In this document: in pieces, positions 34,498 to 43,091 of the stretch
Numbering within the stretch: the first letter of the stretch is position 1
Layout: each line of letters starts with the position of its first letter
Source of the DNA: UBA5336 sp964415675
GTDB taxonomy: Bacteria > Pseudomonadota > Alphaproteobacteria > Caulobacterales > Hyphomonadaceae
Direction of reading: 5' to 3'
Length of the DNA stretch: 64,000 nucleotides
Assembly (NCBI GenBank): GCA_964415675.1
Contig: CAYQBG010000004.1
Coordinates: 175,563 to 239,562 of the forward strand
The notes under the pieces: generated by a model
Databases searched by the model: none
What the model was told of the DNA's origin: nothing
What the model saw: the letters and a program-made list of their open reading frames with translations, nothing else
Translations under genes and position numbers: made by a program

Positions 34498-34758
34498 CCG
34501 GCAACACTCTATATTTACTGGAACAGCTCCGCCTTGCAGGTCTAAACTGCAAGATCTTATCCACGACCAGTGTCTCCAAAAGGCCTCGCCCACTGGCAAT
34601 CAATGGAATTTAAGTAGTCAAAAGACCACGCTCCAGTGTTTCGCTATTTGCGAAGGCCGACTTTCGCCAGCCATTTCTCTGTCCTTGTGATATTATCGGG
34701 CAGAGCTCAGCCCACTGGCGAAACCGGCACCAACGCCCAGCCCGGTTCAGCAATCAAC

Positions 34759-35619
34759 TCAAGCCAGATCGCGGACAATCTCATGAACGGCCTTCAACTC
34801 ACCCAGCAACACCGCGGCACTGTCGAGCGGCAGGCAACTTGGCCCGTCGCATAACGCCTTGTCCGGCTCGGGATGGAATTCCAGAAAGACCCCATCTGCG
34901 CCAGCCGCCACGCCAGTGCGCGCAATCACGGGGACACCATCGCGACGCCCCCCGGTCGACCCGCCTGCCGTGCGCGGATCGGCGCCGGGAAGCTGCACGG
35001 CATGGGTGGCATCAATGGTGACCGGCACCCCAAGCGCCTTCATCGCCGAAATGCCCAGCATGTCGACGACGAGATTGTTGTAACCGAAGCTTGTCCCGCG
35101 CTCGCACAGGATGGTCGGATTGGCCTCGCCGGTGACCTCACCGACCTTGGAGACAATGTTTTTCACATCCCAGGGTGCGAGGAACTGAGCCTTTTTCACA
35201 TGCAGCCAGCCGCTGCGCGCCATCGCCGCCTTCGCCCCGGCGACGACAAGATCGGTCTGGCGGCACAGGAAGGCAGGCACCTGTATGACTTCCGCCACTT
35301 CCGAAACCGGCGCGGCCTGTTCAGGTGTATGATAATCGGTCACCACGGGAACGCCGAACTCCGCCTTCACTGCAGAAAGAATTTCGAGGCCCGCATCCAG
35401 GCCTGGCCCGCGATAGGACGCGATGGATGACCGGTTCGCCTTGTCATAGCTCGCTTTGAAAACAAAAGGCAGGTCCAGTCGCTCGCAGACACTCTTGAGA
35501 TGGTCGGCGACGCGCATGGCCAGCTCTCGCGATTCCAGCACGTTCAGGCCCGCCATGACCATGAGCGGCGCGCCTTTGCCAATGGAAATGTCATAGCCGG
35601 GCAGGCTGAGGCGGTTCAT
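34759..35619 (-). CDS. kdsA: 3-deoxy-8-phosphooctulonate (Kdo-8-P) synthase
   Basis: The enzyme joins arabinose-5-phosphate and phosphoenolpyruvate, the first committed Kdo step for lipopolysaccharide core. The 286-residue sequence has MAGLNVLESRELAM, FKASYDKANRSSIASYRGPGL, QVPAFLCRQTDLV, VKKAQFLAPWDVKNIV, FGYNNLVVDM and ATHAVQLPG. Asn in the NVLES motif (instead of Cys) marks the metal-independent class, as in E. coli. The start 35619 has TAGGAG upstream. It is divergent from kdsB with a 147-base gap. Confidence 0.97.
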   Translation of the reverse strand: MNRLSLPGYDISIGKGAPLMVMAGLNVLESRELAMRVADHLKSVCERLDLPFVFKASYDKANRSSIASYRGPGLDAGLEILSAVKAEFGVPVVTDYHTPEQAAPVSEVAEVIQVPAFLCRQTDLVVAGAKAAMARSGWLHVKKAQFLAPWDVKNIVSKVGEVTGEANPTILCERGTSFGYNNLVVDMLGISAMKALGVPVTIDATHAVQLPGADPRTAGGSTGGRRDGVPVIARTGVAAGADGVFLEFHPEPDKALCDGPSCLPLDSAAVLLGELKAVHEIVRDLA

Positions 35620-35766
35620 GGGCGAGGCTCCTATTGAATGGCTGGGAACGGACCGGTCGTGTCTCATGAGGAGCGTGGTTCGACAAGCTCATCATAAGGT
35701 TGGACAAGCTCACGATGTGCACGGTTCAGCTTGACCGGGCGCCGCAGCCGCATCAGGACAAGCCCC

Positions 35767-36579
35767 ATGCAGACTCTGATCGTTATTCCCGCGCGACATG
35801 GTTCCACGCGCTTTCCGGCCAAGCCGCTGGCCAAGATCGCAGGCATCACGCTGCTTGCCCGTGTAACCCGGATAGCCGAACGTGTTTGCGCCGGGCAAGG
35901 CGATGTGCACTTCGTGATTGCCACCGATCATGACGAAATCCGTGGCCATGCCGAAGCGATCGGGGCACCAGTTGTCATGACCGATCCCGACCTTCCATCG
36001 GGCACGGACAGGGCGCTGGCGGCCATCGACCTGTCTGAGACCCGACCAGATTTCGTGATCAACCTTCAGGGTGACGCGCCCTTCACGCCGCCAGACCACC
36101 TGGACGCCCTGATAAGCGCAGCCCGGACCGGCGATGCCGATGTCATTACCCCTGTCATCCGCCTCACCTGGGAAGCGCTCGACACGGTTCGTGACCAGAA
36201 GAGGCGAGAACCCTTCAGCGGAACGAGCTGTGTGCGGCGCGCCGATGGCATGGCGCTCTGGTTTTCCAAACAGGTGCTGCCGGCCATCCGCAAGGAAGAA
36301 AAACTGCGCGCCGAAGGGCCAGTTTCGCCGGTCTTTCGGCATGTCGGTCTCTATGGCTACAGGATGTCTGCCCTTCGCCGTTTTGCTGCTTTGCCAGTCG
36401 GACATTACGAGGCACTCGAAGGCCTCGAACAGCTGCGCTTCCTGGAGAACGGCATGTCAATCCTCACTGTCGAGGTCGAACCCGGTGAAGCCGCCATGTG
36501 GGGCGTGGATACACGCGAGGACGCCGCCTTTGCCGAACAGCTGATCGCGCGCCATGGCGATCCCCATCTCGCCGGCTGA
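35767..36579 (+). CDS. kdsB: 3-deoxy-manno-octulosonate cytidylyltransferase (CMP-Kdo synthetase)
   Basis: The enzyme activates Kdo with CTP for transfer to lipid A. The 270-residue protein starts MQTLIVIPARHGSTRFPAKPL, the nucleotide-binding signature. Also diagnostic are VVMTDPDLPSGTDRALAA, VINLQGDAPFTPP (the metal Asp usually reads QGDEP, here QGDAP), HVGLYGYR and a late EVEPGEAAMWGVDTREDAAF. The ATG at 35767 follows AGGACAAG. It is followed after three bases by a histidine phosphatase gene. Confidence 0.95.
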   Translation: MQTLIVIPARHGSTRFPAKPLAKIAGITLLARVTRIAERVCAGQGDVHFVIATDHDEIRGHAEAIGAPVVMTDPDLPSGTDRALAAIDLSETRPDFVINLQGDAPFTPPDHLDALISAARTGDADVITPVIRLTWEALDTVRDQKRREPFSGTSCVRRADGMALWFSKQVLPAIRKEEKLRAEGPVSPVFRHVGLYGYRMSALRRFAALPVGHYEALEGLEQLRFLENGMSILTVEVEPGEAAMWGVDTREDAAFAEQLIARHGDPHLAG

Positions 36580-36582
36580 ACC

Positions 36583-37206
36583 ATGACCCGCCGCCTGTAT
36601 ATCATTCGCCATGGCAATACGTTCGAGCCCGGCGATACAGTCACCCGAGTGGGCGCGCGCACCGACCTGCCCCTGTCATCTTCCGGACTGGCGCAGGCAG
36701 AAGCGCTGGCCCGGCACTTTGCGGCCACGTCTTTCGCCGAAGCCCTGACAAGCCCTCTCAACCGCACGCGACAGACGGCTGAGATCATTCTGGCGGCGCA
36801 GGCGGCACCACCGGCCCTGAGCGAGGCTGACTTCCTGCGCGAAATCGACTATGGCCCCGATGAAAACCAGCCTGAATGCGCCGTTCTGGCCCGTATCGGC
36901 GAGGCGGCGATCCGTGCATGGGACGAACATTCGGCGCCACCGCCTGGCTGGCAGGTGGATCCGGACGCGCTGACCGCGTCCTGGCGCGCCCTGTTCGATG
37001 CACTCGCCCGGAATTCAAATGCTGGCCCGGTGCTTGCCGTGACGAGCAACGGTATCGCCCGATTTGCGCTACGCGCAGCCGACAGCCTGCCGCGCGCGCC
37101 CGCGCTGAAACTAAAGACGGGCGCCTTCGGCATCATCTCGATCGCCGGTGACGGCCATGCCAAGGTCGACGACTGGAATACAAGGCCTCAGTCCGGACAG
37201 CTTTAG
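36583..37206 (+). CDS. Histidine phosphatase family protein (possible Kdo-8-P phosphatase)
   Basis: The 207-residue phosphoglycerate-mutase-like protein has the catalytic RHGNT at 9-13, a second Arg near 65 (TSPLNRTRQT) and the late His region replaced by AVTSNGIARFAL, where most members have a clear His. It lies only three bases after kdsB and converges with kdsD, and no HAD-type kdsC is in the cluster. It could therefore dephosphorylate Kdo-8-phosphate, but this is a hypothesis from neighbourhood alone. Alternative roles are sugar-phosphate or small-molecule phosphatase activity. Confidence 0.8.
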   Translation: MTRRLYIIRHGNTFEPGDTVTRVGARTDLPLSSSGLAQAEALARHFAATSFAEALTSPLNRTRQTAEIILAAQAAPPALSEADFLREIDYGPDENQPECAVLARIGEAAIRAWDEHSAPPPGWQVDPDALTASWRALFDALARNSNAGPVLAVTSNGIARFALRAADSLPRAPALKLKTGAFGIISIAGDGHAKVDDWNTRPQSGQL

Positions 37207-38162
37207 ACGACGCCCGCGACCAGGAGGTCGTGCATGTGAACCAGGCCGACCGGACAGCCGGCATCAACCACGAAAACCTGCGTGATCTTCCGGGCATTCA
37301 TCACCCGCAGGATATCGGCCGCGAGATCGCCTGGCGCCATCATGACAGGGCTATGGTGCATTGCGGAGGCGATATCATCCGGCCGCGTCTGCGACAGGAC
37401 GAGCCGTCGGACATCGCCATCGGTCAGGATGCCGACGAGCTGGCCGTCGCCATCGGTCACGCCCACACAACCAAGGCCCTTCTGCGAGATCATGGCGATG
37501 GCTGCATTCAAGCGCGCATCCTCACGGACCAATGGCAGCGCGTCGCCAGTGTGCATCAGGTCACCTGCGGTCTGAAGCGAAGCGCCGAGCTTGCCGCCCG
37601 GATGGTAAGCCTTGAAATCTTGGGCCCGGAATCCGCGCGCTTCCAGAAGCGCCACAGCCAGCGCGTCGCCAAGCGCGATCATCATCGTCGTCGAGGAGGT
37701 CGGCGCGCGGGTCTCGGCGCAGGCCTCTTCCACGTCCGGGATCTCAAGCAGGATATCAGCCGCCCGGCCGAGCGCACTTCCGGCGACCGCTGTCATCGCG
37801 ATCAGCGTAACACTGTGGCGGCGACAATAATGAACGAGATCGTCAAGCTCACGCGTTTCACCCGAACGAGAAAGAGCAAGGACCGCATCGGCAGGGGTAA
37901 TCATGCCAAGATCGCCATGGCTGGCCTCGCCTGCATGAACGAAATAGGCCGGTGTGCCGGTCGATGCGAGAGTCGCGGCGATTTTCCTTGCGATATGGCC
38001 GGATTTTCCAATGCCCGAGCAGATCAGCCTGCCTTCCAGCAACAGAACCCTGCGCACGGCATCGATAAAGCCCTGATCGAGCCCGTCGCGCAGGGCACCC
38101 AGTGCTTCGATCTCCATGTCGATAACCCTTTGAGCGGTGGCCAGTTCAGTGGTCAGCTCCAT
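37203..38162 (-). CDS. kdsD: Arabinose-5-phosphate isomerase (KpsF/GutQ family)
   Basis: The enzyme interconverts ribulose-5-P and arabinose-5-P for Kdo synthesis. The 319-residue protein has an SIS sugar-isomerase domain (GKSGHIARKIAATLASTGTPA, HGDLGMI, SRSGETRELDDLV) and two C-terminal CBS domains (about 205-319). It overlaps the convergent histidine phosphatase by four bases at the 3' ends. The start ATG at 38162 has GAGC upstream. The 283 bases between this gene and the exporter (38163-38445) hold no supported gene. Confidence 0.94.
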   Translation of the reverse strand: MELTTELATAQRVIDMEIEALGALRDGLDQGFIDAVRRVLLLEGRLICSGIGKSGHIARKIAATLASTGTPAYFVHAGEASHGDLGMITPADAVLALSRSGETRELDDLVHYCRRHSVTLIAMTAVAGSALGRAADILLEIPDVEEACAETRAPTSSTTMMIALGDALAVALLEARGFRAQDFKAYHPGGKLGASLQTAGDLMHTGDALPLVREDARLNAAIAMISQKGLGCVGVTDGDGQLVGILTDGDVRRLVLSQTRPDDIASAMHHSPVMMAPGDLAADILRVMNARKITQVFVVDAGCPVGLVHMHDLLVAGVV

Positions 38163-38445
38163 GGGGAACGCACTCCGTCATCCAAAATTCCACCGCGACC
38201 CATATCCGCTGTCGTATCCTATGCAAGTGTCGCCGGCAGGCGGATGCGATGTCCATCTGCGGGAATGTGCCGATTGAAATGAGGATTTCGCAATGTTTTT
38301 CAGGGAGAAAGCGCTGGTGGACGGCGACAATTCGTGCGTCGGGTGAGCCCGGCAGGCTTTTTGCAGGTCCTGACGCGAATTGGGGAAAGGCGCCGACCGA
38401 ATTCCCCCGATCTGACACTTCGGCACGAAGGGAACCCTGGCCAAC

Positions 38446-40206
38446 ATGAAGCAAACGACTTCACAGACCTTTACGCCGCTTCAGTCAGCAGTGACCGAAA
38501 CCCGGCGGATCTTCCTGCAGGCGGGCATTTTCGGGCTGTTCATCAACCTGCTGATGCTGACCGGCCCGATCTACATGCTGCAGATCTATGATCGTGTCCT
38601 GATCAGCCATTCGATGCCAACGCTGGTTGCGCTCACCCTCCTCATCGCCGGCCTGTATCTCACGCTCGGCCTGCTCGACTGGCTGCGAGGCATGGTCTTT
38701 TCCTCTGCTGGCTCCCGCTTCGAGGACCTCCTCGCGGACGAAGCGTTCGAGCGCGTCCTGGACACGAGCCTGCGCAAGGGCGGTCAGGGCGGAGAAGACA
38801 CGCTGGCAAGCCTTAGAACGCTTCGGCGGTTCTTTTCTGGTCAGGCGCTGCCAGCCCTGTTCGATCTCCTCTTCTCACCCTTGTTCTTTGTCGTGATCTT
38901 CATGCTGCACTGGGTCTACGGCGTGTGGGCCCTGGCGGGTGCGGCCATACTCTTCGCGCTCGCGCTGGCCAACCGGCAAATGAGTTCGCGCGCCGTGGAG
39001 CGCTCTGAGCAGCTTGAGCGCGCGACCCGCCGGCATATGGGCGAGACGCTGGGCAATCTCGAAACGCTGGAAGCGATGGGCATGCGCGCAGCCATGCAGC
39101 GCAAATGGCGCGGGCTGATCAATGAATCCGATGGTGCCCTGATGCGCTCAGGCGAAATGCTTGGCGCCTTCGGGTCGGGCACCAAAGTTGTCCGGCTGTT
39201 CCTGCAATCAGCGATTCTCGGTATCGGCGCATGGCTCTCGATTCTCGGCCATTCCACGCCCGGCGCCATGATTGCTGCGTCGATCCTGATGGGACGTGCG
39301 ATCACCCCTATCCAGCAGATCGTCACCCAATGGCGCACCGTTGTGTCTGCCAGTACGGCCTGGCGGGACGTTCGCGAAACACTCGACACCCGGAGCCAGA
39401 CCGCCGCGTCAATTGAACTTCCCCCTGTCGAAGGCCGCGTAAACCTCGCCAATGTCTTCGCAGCGCCCCCCGGAGGCGAAAAGCCGACGCTGCGCCAGAT
39501 CAGTTTCGAGATCCATCCAGGTGACATGCTCGGCGTGCTTGGCCCGAGCGGATCAGGAAAATCCAGTCTCGCCCGCGTCATCCTTGGCCTCTGGCCGGCC
39601 CTTCACGGCGTCGTGCGCCTGGATGGGGCCGACATTTCCAGCCATGACCGCGCCCGGCTTGGCCCGCAGGTCGGTTATCTGCCCCAACAGGTCGATCTCC
39701 TGTCCGGCAGCATCCATTCGAATATTTCGCGCCTGGCCGACACACCTGATTCCGAAGCTATCATCGCCGCTGCGCGCGCTGCGGATTGTCATGAGATGAT
39801 CCTCTCGCTGCCCGATGGATATGACACAGAGGTCGGTCCTTCAGGCTGCCACCTGTCGGCTGGCCAGCGCCAGCGGATCGGCCTTGCCCGCGCGCTTTAC
39901 GGCAACCCACAACTGATCGTTCTCGACGAGCCGAATTCGAATCTCGACATGCCGGGCGAACAGGCCCTGTCCAATGCGCTGAAGCGACTGCGCGAGCGCG
40001 GCGCCAGCGTCATCATCATTGCCCACCGCCCAAGTGCTATCGCCCATTGCAACAAGCTCGCCGTGATGAAGGAGGGCCAGCTTGCCGCCTTCGGGCCGCG
40101 TGAGGAAGTGCTCCCGAAGATCCTGTCCGAGACGGCCCGGCCAACGCGCCAGAAGGCCCCGCAAACCGCTGCCGCCGCCAGTGCCACAGGAGACGCCAAT
40201 GTCTGA
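38446..40206 (+). CDS. Type I secretion ABC transporter (PrtD/HlyB family permease-ATPase)
   Basis: The 586-residue protein has an N-terminal membrane domain with about six helices (GPIYMLQIYDRVLISHSMPTL is the family signature). A nucleotide-binding domain follows, with Walker A GPSGSGKS (about 366-373), signature LSAGQRQRIGLARAL (about 471-485) and Walker B LIVLDEPNSNLD. There is no N-terminal C39 peptidase domain, so it belongs to the RTX-exporter PrtD class. It overlaps the adaptor gene by eight bases. No TolC or RTX substrate gene is in the window. Confidence 0.93.
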   Translation: MKQTTSQTFTPLQSAVTETRRIFLQAGIFGLFINLLMLTGPIYMLQIYDRVLISHSMPTLVALTLLIAGLYLTLGLLDWLRGMVFSSAGSRFEDLLADEAFERVLDTSLRKGGQGGEDTLASLRTLRRFFSGQALPALFDLLFSPLFFVVIFMLHWVYGVWALAGAAILFALALANRQMSSRAVERSEQLERATRRHMGETLGNLETLEAMGMRAAMQRKWRGLINESDGALMRSGEMLGAFGSGTKVVRLFLQSAILGIGAWLSILGHSTPGAMIAASILMGRAITPIQQIVTQWRTVVSASTAWRDVRETLDTRSQTAASIELPPVEGRVNLANVFAAPPGGEKPTLRQISFEIHPGDMLGVLGPSGSGKSSLARVILGLWPALHGVVRLDGADISSHDRARLGPQVGYLPQQVDLLSGSIHSNISRLADTPDSEAIIAAARAADCHEMILSLPDGYDTEVGPSGCHLSAGQRQRIGLARALYGNPQLIVLDEPNSNLDMPGEQALSNALKRLRERGASVIIIAHRPSAIAHCNKLAVMKEGQLAAFGPREEVLPKILSETARPTRQKAPQTAAAASATGDANV

Positions 40207-41479
40207 GCGTTCCAGCAACCTGCCCCGCCTGTTCCGCTCGGGTTATGTCATTATCGGTATCGTCTTCGGCGGCCTGCTCGCCTGGTCGTTCCTGGCCCCA
40301 TTTGAGGGCGCCGTGGTGGCCAGCGGCAGCGTGACGGTCGAATCCGAACAGAAGGCCGTGCAGCATCTGGAAGGCGGCATTGTCGAGGCGATCCATGTGC
40401 GCGAGGGCGACCATGTCGATGCCGGGACGACACTGATCGAGCTCAGCGGCGCCCAGACACGGGCCCGGCTGGCAGCGCTCGAAAACCGGCTGGCCGAACT
40501 GGCCGCGCGTGAAGCGCGCCTCTCCGCCGAAGCTGGCGAGACCGACACGATAAAGCCGCGCCCGGAACTGGCCGACCTGCCCGGCCTGGCAGCGCGCCTC
40601 GACGCCCAGGCCAGCCTGATGCAGGCCCGGCGCGAGACCCGTGAGAACACGGCCGGCGTGCTGGAAAATCGCATCCACCAGCTGCGCACGCGCGCGGGCG
40701 GCCTGCGCGACCAGGTCGCCGCCAATCAGGAAGAAGCCGCCGTCATCGCCTCGGAAATGGCGGACCTGCAGGGCCTCTACAAGAAAGGCCTCGCCCCGCG
40801 CACCCGCATTCTCGCCCTCCAGCGTGGACGCTCAAGCCTGGAAGGCGCGCGCGCCGGCCTGACCTCCGAGATTGCCACGACGCAGGTGCGGATCGGCGAG
40901 ACAAGGATCGAGCTTGACCGGCTGAAATCGGATTTCCGAGAAACCGCCATGGCCGAGCTCAGCGAGGTGCGCGCGGAAATGTCGGAACTGATCGAGGAAC
41001 GCGTGGTCGCGCGTGACCGGCTGGACCGGCTGGTGATCTCTGCGCCCGGCGCGGGCCATGTCATCGGCGTGCGCGCCCATACGGTGGGCGGCGTCATCAG
41101 CCCCGGCGAGCCGGTGATGTTCATCGTCCCGGAAGACGAGGCGCTGGTCGCAACCGTGCGCGTCAGCCCGGCCGATATCGACAAGGTCCATCCGGGCCAG
41201 AGCGCCCGGCTGCGCTTTTCGGCCTTCAGCCAGGACGAGACCCCGGAAATCGAGGCCGAGGTGCTGACGGTCTCTGCCGATGCGCTCACCGATGAGACCT
41301 CGGGCCTTCGCTATTATGAGGCGGTCGTGGCCATCCCGGCGGACGCCCTCGCGGCCGGCCAGCTGGAATTGCGCCCGGGCATGCCCGTTGAAGTGATGCT
41401 GCAGACCGGTTCGCGCTCGGTCATCTCCTATCTGTTCAAGCCGCTCTCGGACGCCACACAGCGCACATTCCGCGAGTAA
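40199..41479 (+). CDS. HlyD family type I secretion periplasmic adaptor
   Basis: The 426-residue membrane-fusion protein has one N-terminal helix (GYVIIGIVFGGLLAWSFLAP), a biotinyl-lipoyl-like hairpin (QHLEGGIVEAIHVREGDHV), long coiled coils (about 90-270) and the C-terminal beta-barrel ending SVISYLFKPLSD. It bridges the ABC exporter and an outer-membrane channel across the periplasm. GGAGACGCC precedes the ATG at 40199, and the coding region overlaps the exporter gene. Confidence 0.93.
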   Translation: MSERSSNLPRLFRSGYVIIGIVFGGLLAWSFLAPFEGAVVASGSVTVESEQKAVQHLEGGIVEAIHVREGDHVDAGTTLIELSGAQTRARLAALENRLAELAAREARLSAEAGETDTIKPRPELADLPGLAARLDAQASLMQARRETRENTAGVLENRIHQLRTRAGGLRDQVAANQEEAAVIASEMADLQGLYKKGLAPRTRILALQRGRSSLEGARAGLTSEIATTQVRIGETRIELDRLKSDFRETAMAELSEVRAEMSELIEERVVARDRLDRLVISAPGAGHVIGVRAHTVGGVISPGEPVMFIVPEDEALVATVRVSPADIDKVHPGQSARLRFSAFSQDETPEIEAEVLTVSADALTDETSGLRYYEAVVAIPADALAAGQLELRPGMPVEVMLQTGSRSVISYLFKPLSDATQRTFRE

Positions 41480-41488
41480 GGCCCGCAT

Positions 41489-41572
41489 CCCCGGCCGCAG
41501 AGCCGGGGCCTGCCCGCAGCCAACCCGCCCAGCCCCGCCTTTCGGAGCTGGGTGGCCCGGATGAACCGGGCC
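41489..41572. terminator. Cluster of hairpins between convergent genes
   Basis: At least three GC-rich hairpins lie between the adaptor stop and the convergent TIR gene. They include CCCCGGC/GCCGGGG (41489-41508) and GGCCCGG/CCGGGCC (41554-41572). No T-tract follows on either strand, so the terminator call is tentative. Confidence 0.4.
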
Positions 41573-41594
41573 ATGACGGCGCTTTGGGGGCGGT

Positions 41595-43013
41595 TTACTC
41601 CCCCTCGCCGATCTTCCCGCGCAGATAGTCCGGAATGAACGCATCCGCCGGCGAGAGCTGGCCGGCGGCCTGCATCTCCAGCGCGATGTCGAGCGCTTCC
41701 TCGAAATGGCGCGTCTCGCCCGTCACATTGCCCATCTTGTCCAGGCTGACAATCACATCCCGGCGCGCCGCAGCAGAGCTCGGGTCCGCCGCCGACAGCG
41801 CGCGGGCGATCTCAAGATCCTCCGCATAAGCTGCTTTCGCCGCGCCAAGATCGCCCTCCGCCACCGCCACGTTGCCGAGCTTGTTCAGCGACACGCTCAC
41901 ATCCCGGCGCGCCGCAGCAGAGGCCGGGTCCGCCGCCGACAGCGCGCGGGCAAGCTCCAGCCCCTCGCCATAGGCCGCTTTCGCCGCGCCAAGATCGCCC
42001 TCCGCCCGTGCCACATCGCCGATTTCATCGACTGCCACCGAACGCGCCCGCTCATCGCCGGCCACCTCAAGCGCCCGCTGCGCCGCCGCGCGCGCCGGGG
42101 CAAGCTGGCCGGCATGCTGGCGCTCCAGCCGGGAAAGATAGATCCAGGACGAGAAATCCGAACCGTCAAGCGCCGTGGCCCGGCGATAGGCTTCCAGCGC
42201 GCGTGTGGGTTCGCGGTCATAGGCGAGCTGGCCAATCTCGCGCCATTTGCGCGCGGCATTGCGGGCATCGGCCTCCGCGCTCTCAGCCAGCGCATCCAGA
42301 CCGGCGCCGAGATCGCCGGCGGCGATCAGCCGGGCCGCTTCGGGCTCTTCATCGACGACATCTCGGATGGCTGCCTCGCGTTCGGCGGCGCGCTGCGGGT
42401 CAACCTCGCCATTTTCGGGCGCGGTCTGCTGCGCCACGGCCACGCGCAGCGCCTCGATCTCGCCGCGCAGCGTCTCCATGTCCTCGACCGTCGCCGGCGG
42501 CGGCGCGAACAGGTCGCGCACCGTGCCGATATTGGCGACCAGCGCGAGCGCGGCCACGGCGCCGGCGCTCACCCCGCCCCATGTCAGCAGCGGGCGGCGA
42601 TATTTCACAGGCCGGGCCGCGCGCCCCTCGGCAATCGCTTCGACGCTTTCGGCCAGCTTAGCGAAACGGTGATCGCGCGCCCCGCCCGACCAGCCCTTCA
42701 GGCTTTCAGTGTGCAGCCGGTCGAAGGGTTTGGGCGGCAGCGTTCCATCGAGCGTCGCCGGCGCGAGCTTGCCCGATTTGCGCGCATCATCGGCCTCGGA
42801 CTGCACCCAGTCGGAATGGATGCTCGCCGCGCTCCAGGCGACAATGACGGCATCGGCGCCGGCCAGCGCCTGCTCGATCCGGTCGCGATAATCCTCGCCC
42901 GGCATGAGATGATGATCCCACCACACCTCATGGCCGCGTTTTTCCAGCGCGCCGGCGAGCTTCGCAACTTTCGCGCGATCCGCGCTCGCATAAGAGACAA
43001 AAACCTTCGCCAC
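41595..43013 (-). CDS. Membrane TIR-TPR protein
   Basis: Start GTG at 43013 is preferred because GGGAGG is then six bases upstream; ATG 43019 is directly adjacent to it. About 472 residues: an N-terminal TIR domain (KVFVSYASADRAKVAKLAGAL ... putative catalytic Glu in DWVQSEADDA), one membrane helix (about 146-167) and a C-terminal TPR-like array. The array includes a near-identical 48-residue repeat (GDLGAAKAAY...LARALSAADP...SAAARRDV) in tandem. TIR-TM-TPR proteins are typical bacterial signal or immunity candidates. It lies downstream of chvI on the same strand with a 78-base gap. Confidence 0.8.
   Translation of the reverse strand: MAKVFVSYASADRAKVAKLAGALEKRGHEVWWDHHLMPGEDYRDRIEQALAGADAVIVAWSAASIHSDWVQSEADDARKSGKLAPATLDGTLPPKPFDRLHTESLKGWSGGARDHRFAKLAESVEAIAEGRAARPVKYRRPLLTWGGVSAGAVAALALVANIGTVRDLFAPPPATVEDMETLRGEIEALRVAVAQQTAPENGEVDPQRAAEREAAIRDVVDEEPEAARLIAAGDLGAGLDALAESAEADARNAARKWREIGQLAYDREPTRALEAYRRATALDGSDFSSWIYLSRLERQHAGQLAPARAAAQRALEVAGDERARSVAVDEIGDVARAEGDLGAAKAAYGEGLELARALSAADPASAAARRDVSVSLNKLGNVAVAEGDLGAAKAAYAEDLEIARALSAADPSSAAARRDVIVSLDKMGNVTGETRHFEEALDIALEMQAAGQLSPADAFIPDYLRGKIGEGE
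41757..42003 (-). repeat. 144-bp tandem repeat inside the TIR-TPR gene
   Basis: The 30-base block GCTTTCGCCGCG...CCTCCGCC begins at 41833 and again at 41977, and the neighbouring CGGCGCGCCGCAGCAGAG begins at 41761 and 41905. Both offsets are 144 bases, equal to 48 residues. The copies are highly similar, so the TPR units were duplicated recently or are kept alike. Confidence 0.8.
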
Positions 43014-43091
43014 GTGCATCCTCCCGCCCTCTCAATCGCCCGGAGAGGCGGGGGCCGTCAAGGCGGGGCGCGGCGTCGTCAGGGCTGGCGG

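Noticed and set aside
34636..34854. 72-codon open frame at the kdsA end
   Set aside because: It overlaps the C-terminal coding part of kdsA on the other strand, with no ribosome site and no family resemblance.
38249..38449. 66-codon plus-strand frame upstream of the exporter
   Set aside because: It overlaps the exporter start, lacks a ribosome site and has no family resemblance; the region is probably promoter DNA.
41757..42003. Direct repeats taken as a possible CRISPR array
   Set aside because: The repeats are in frame in a gene with 48-residue units (144 bases) and no spacers; they are protein repeats.
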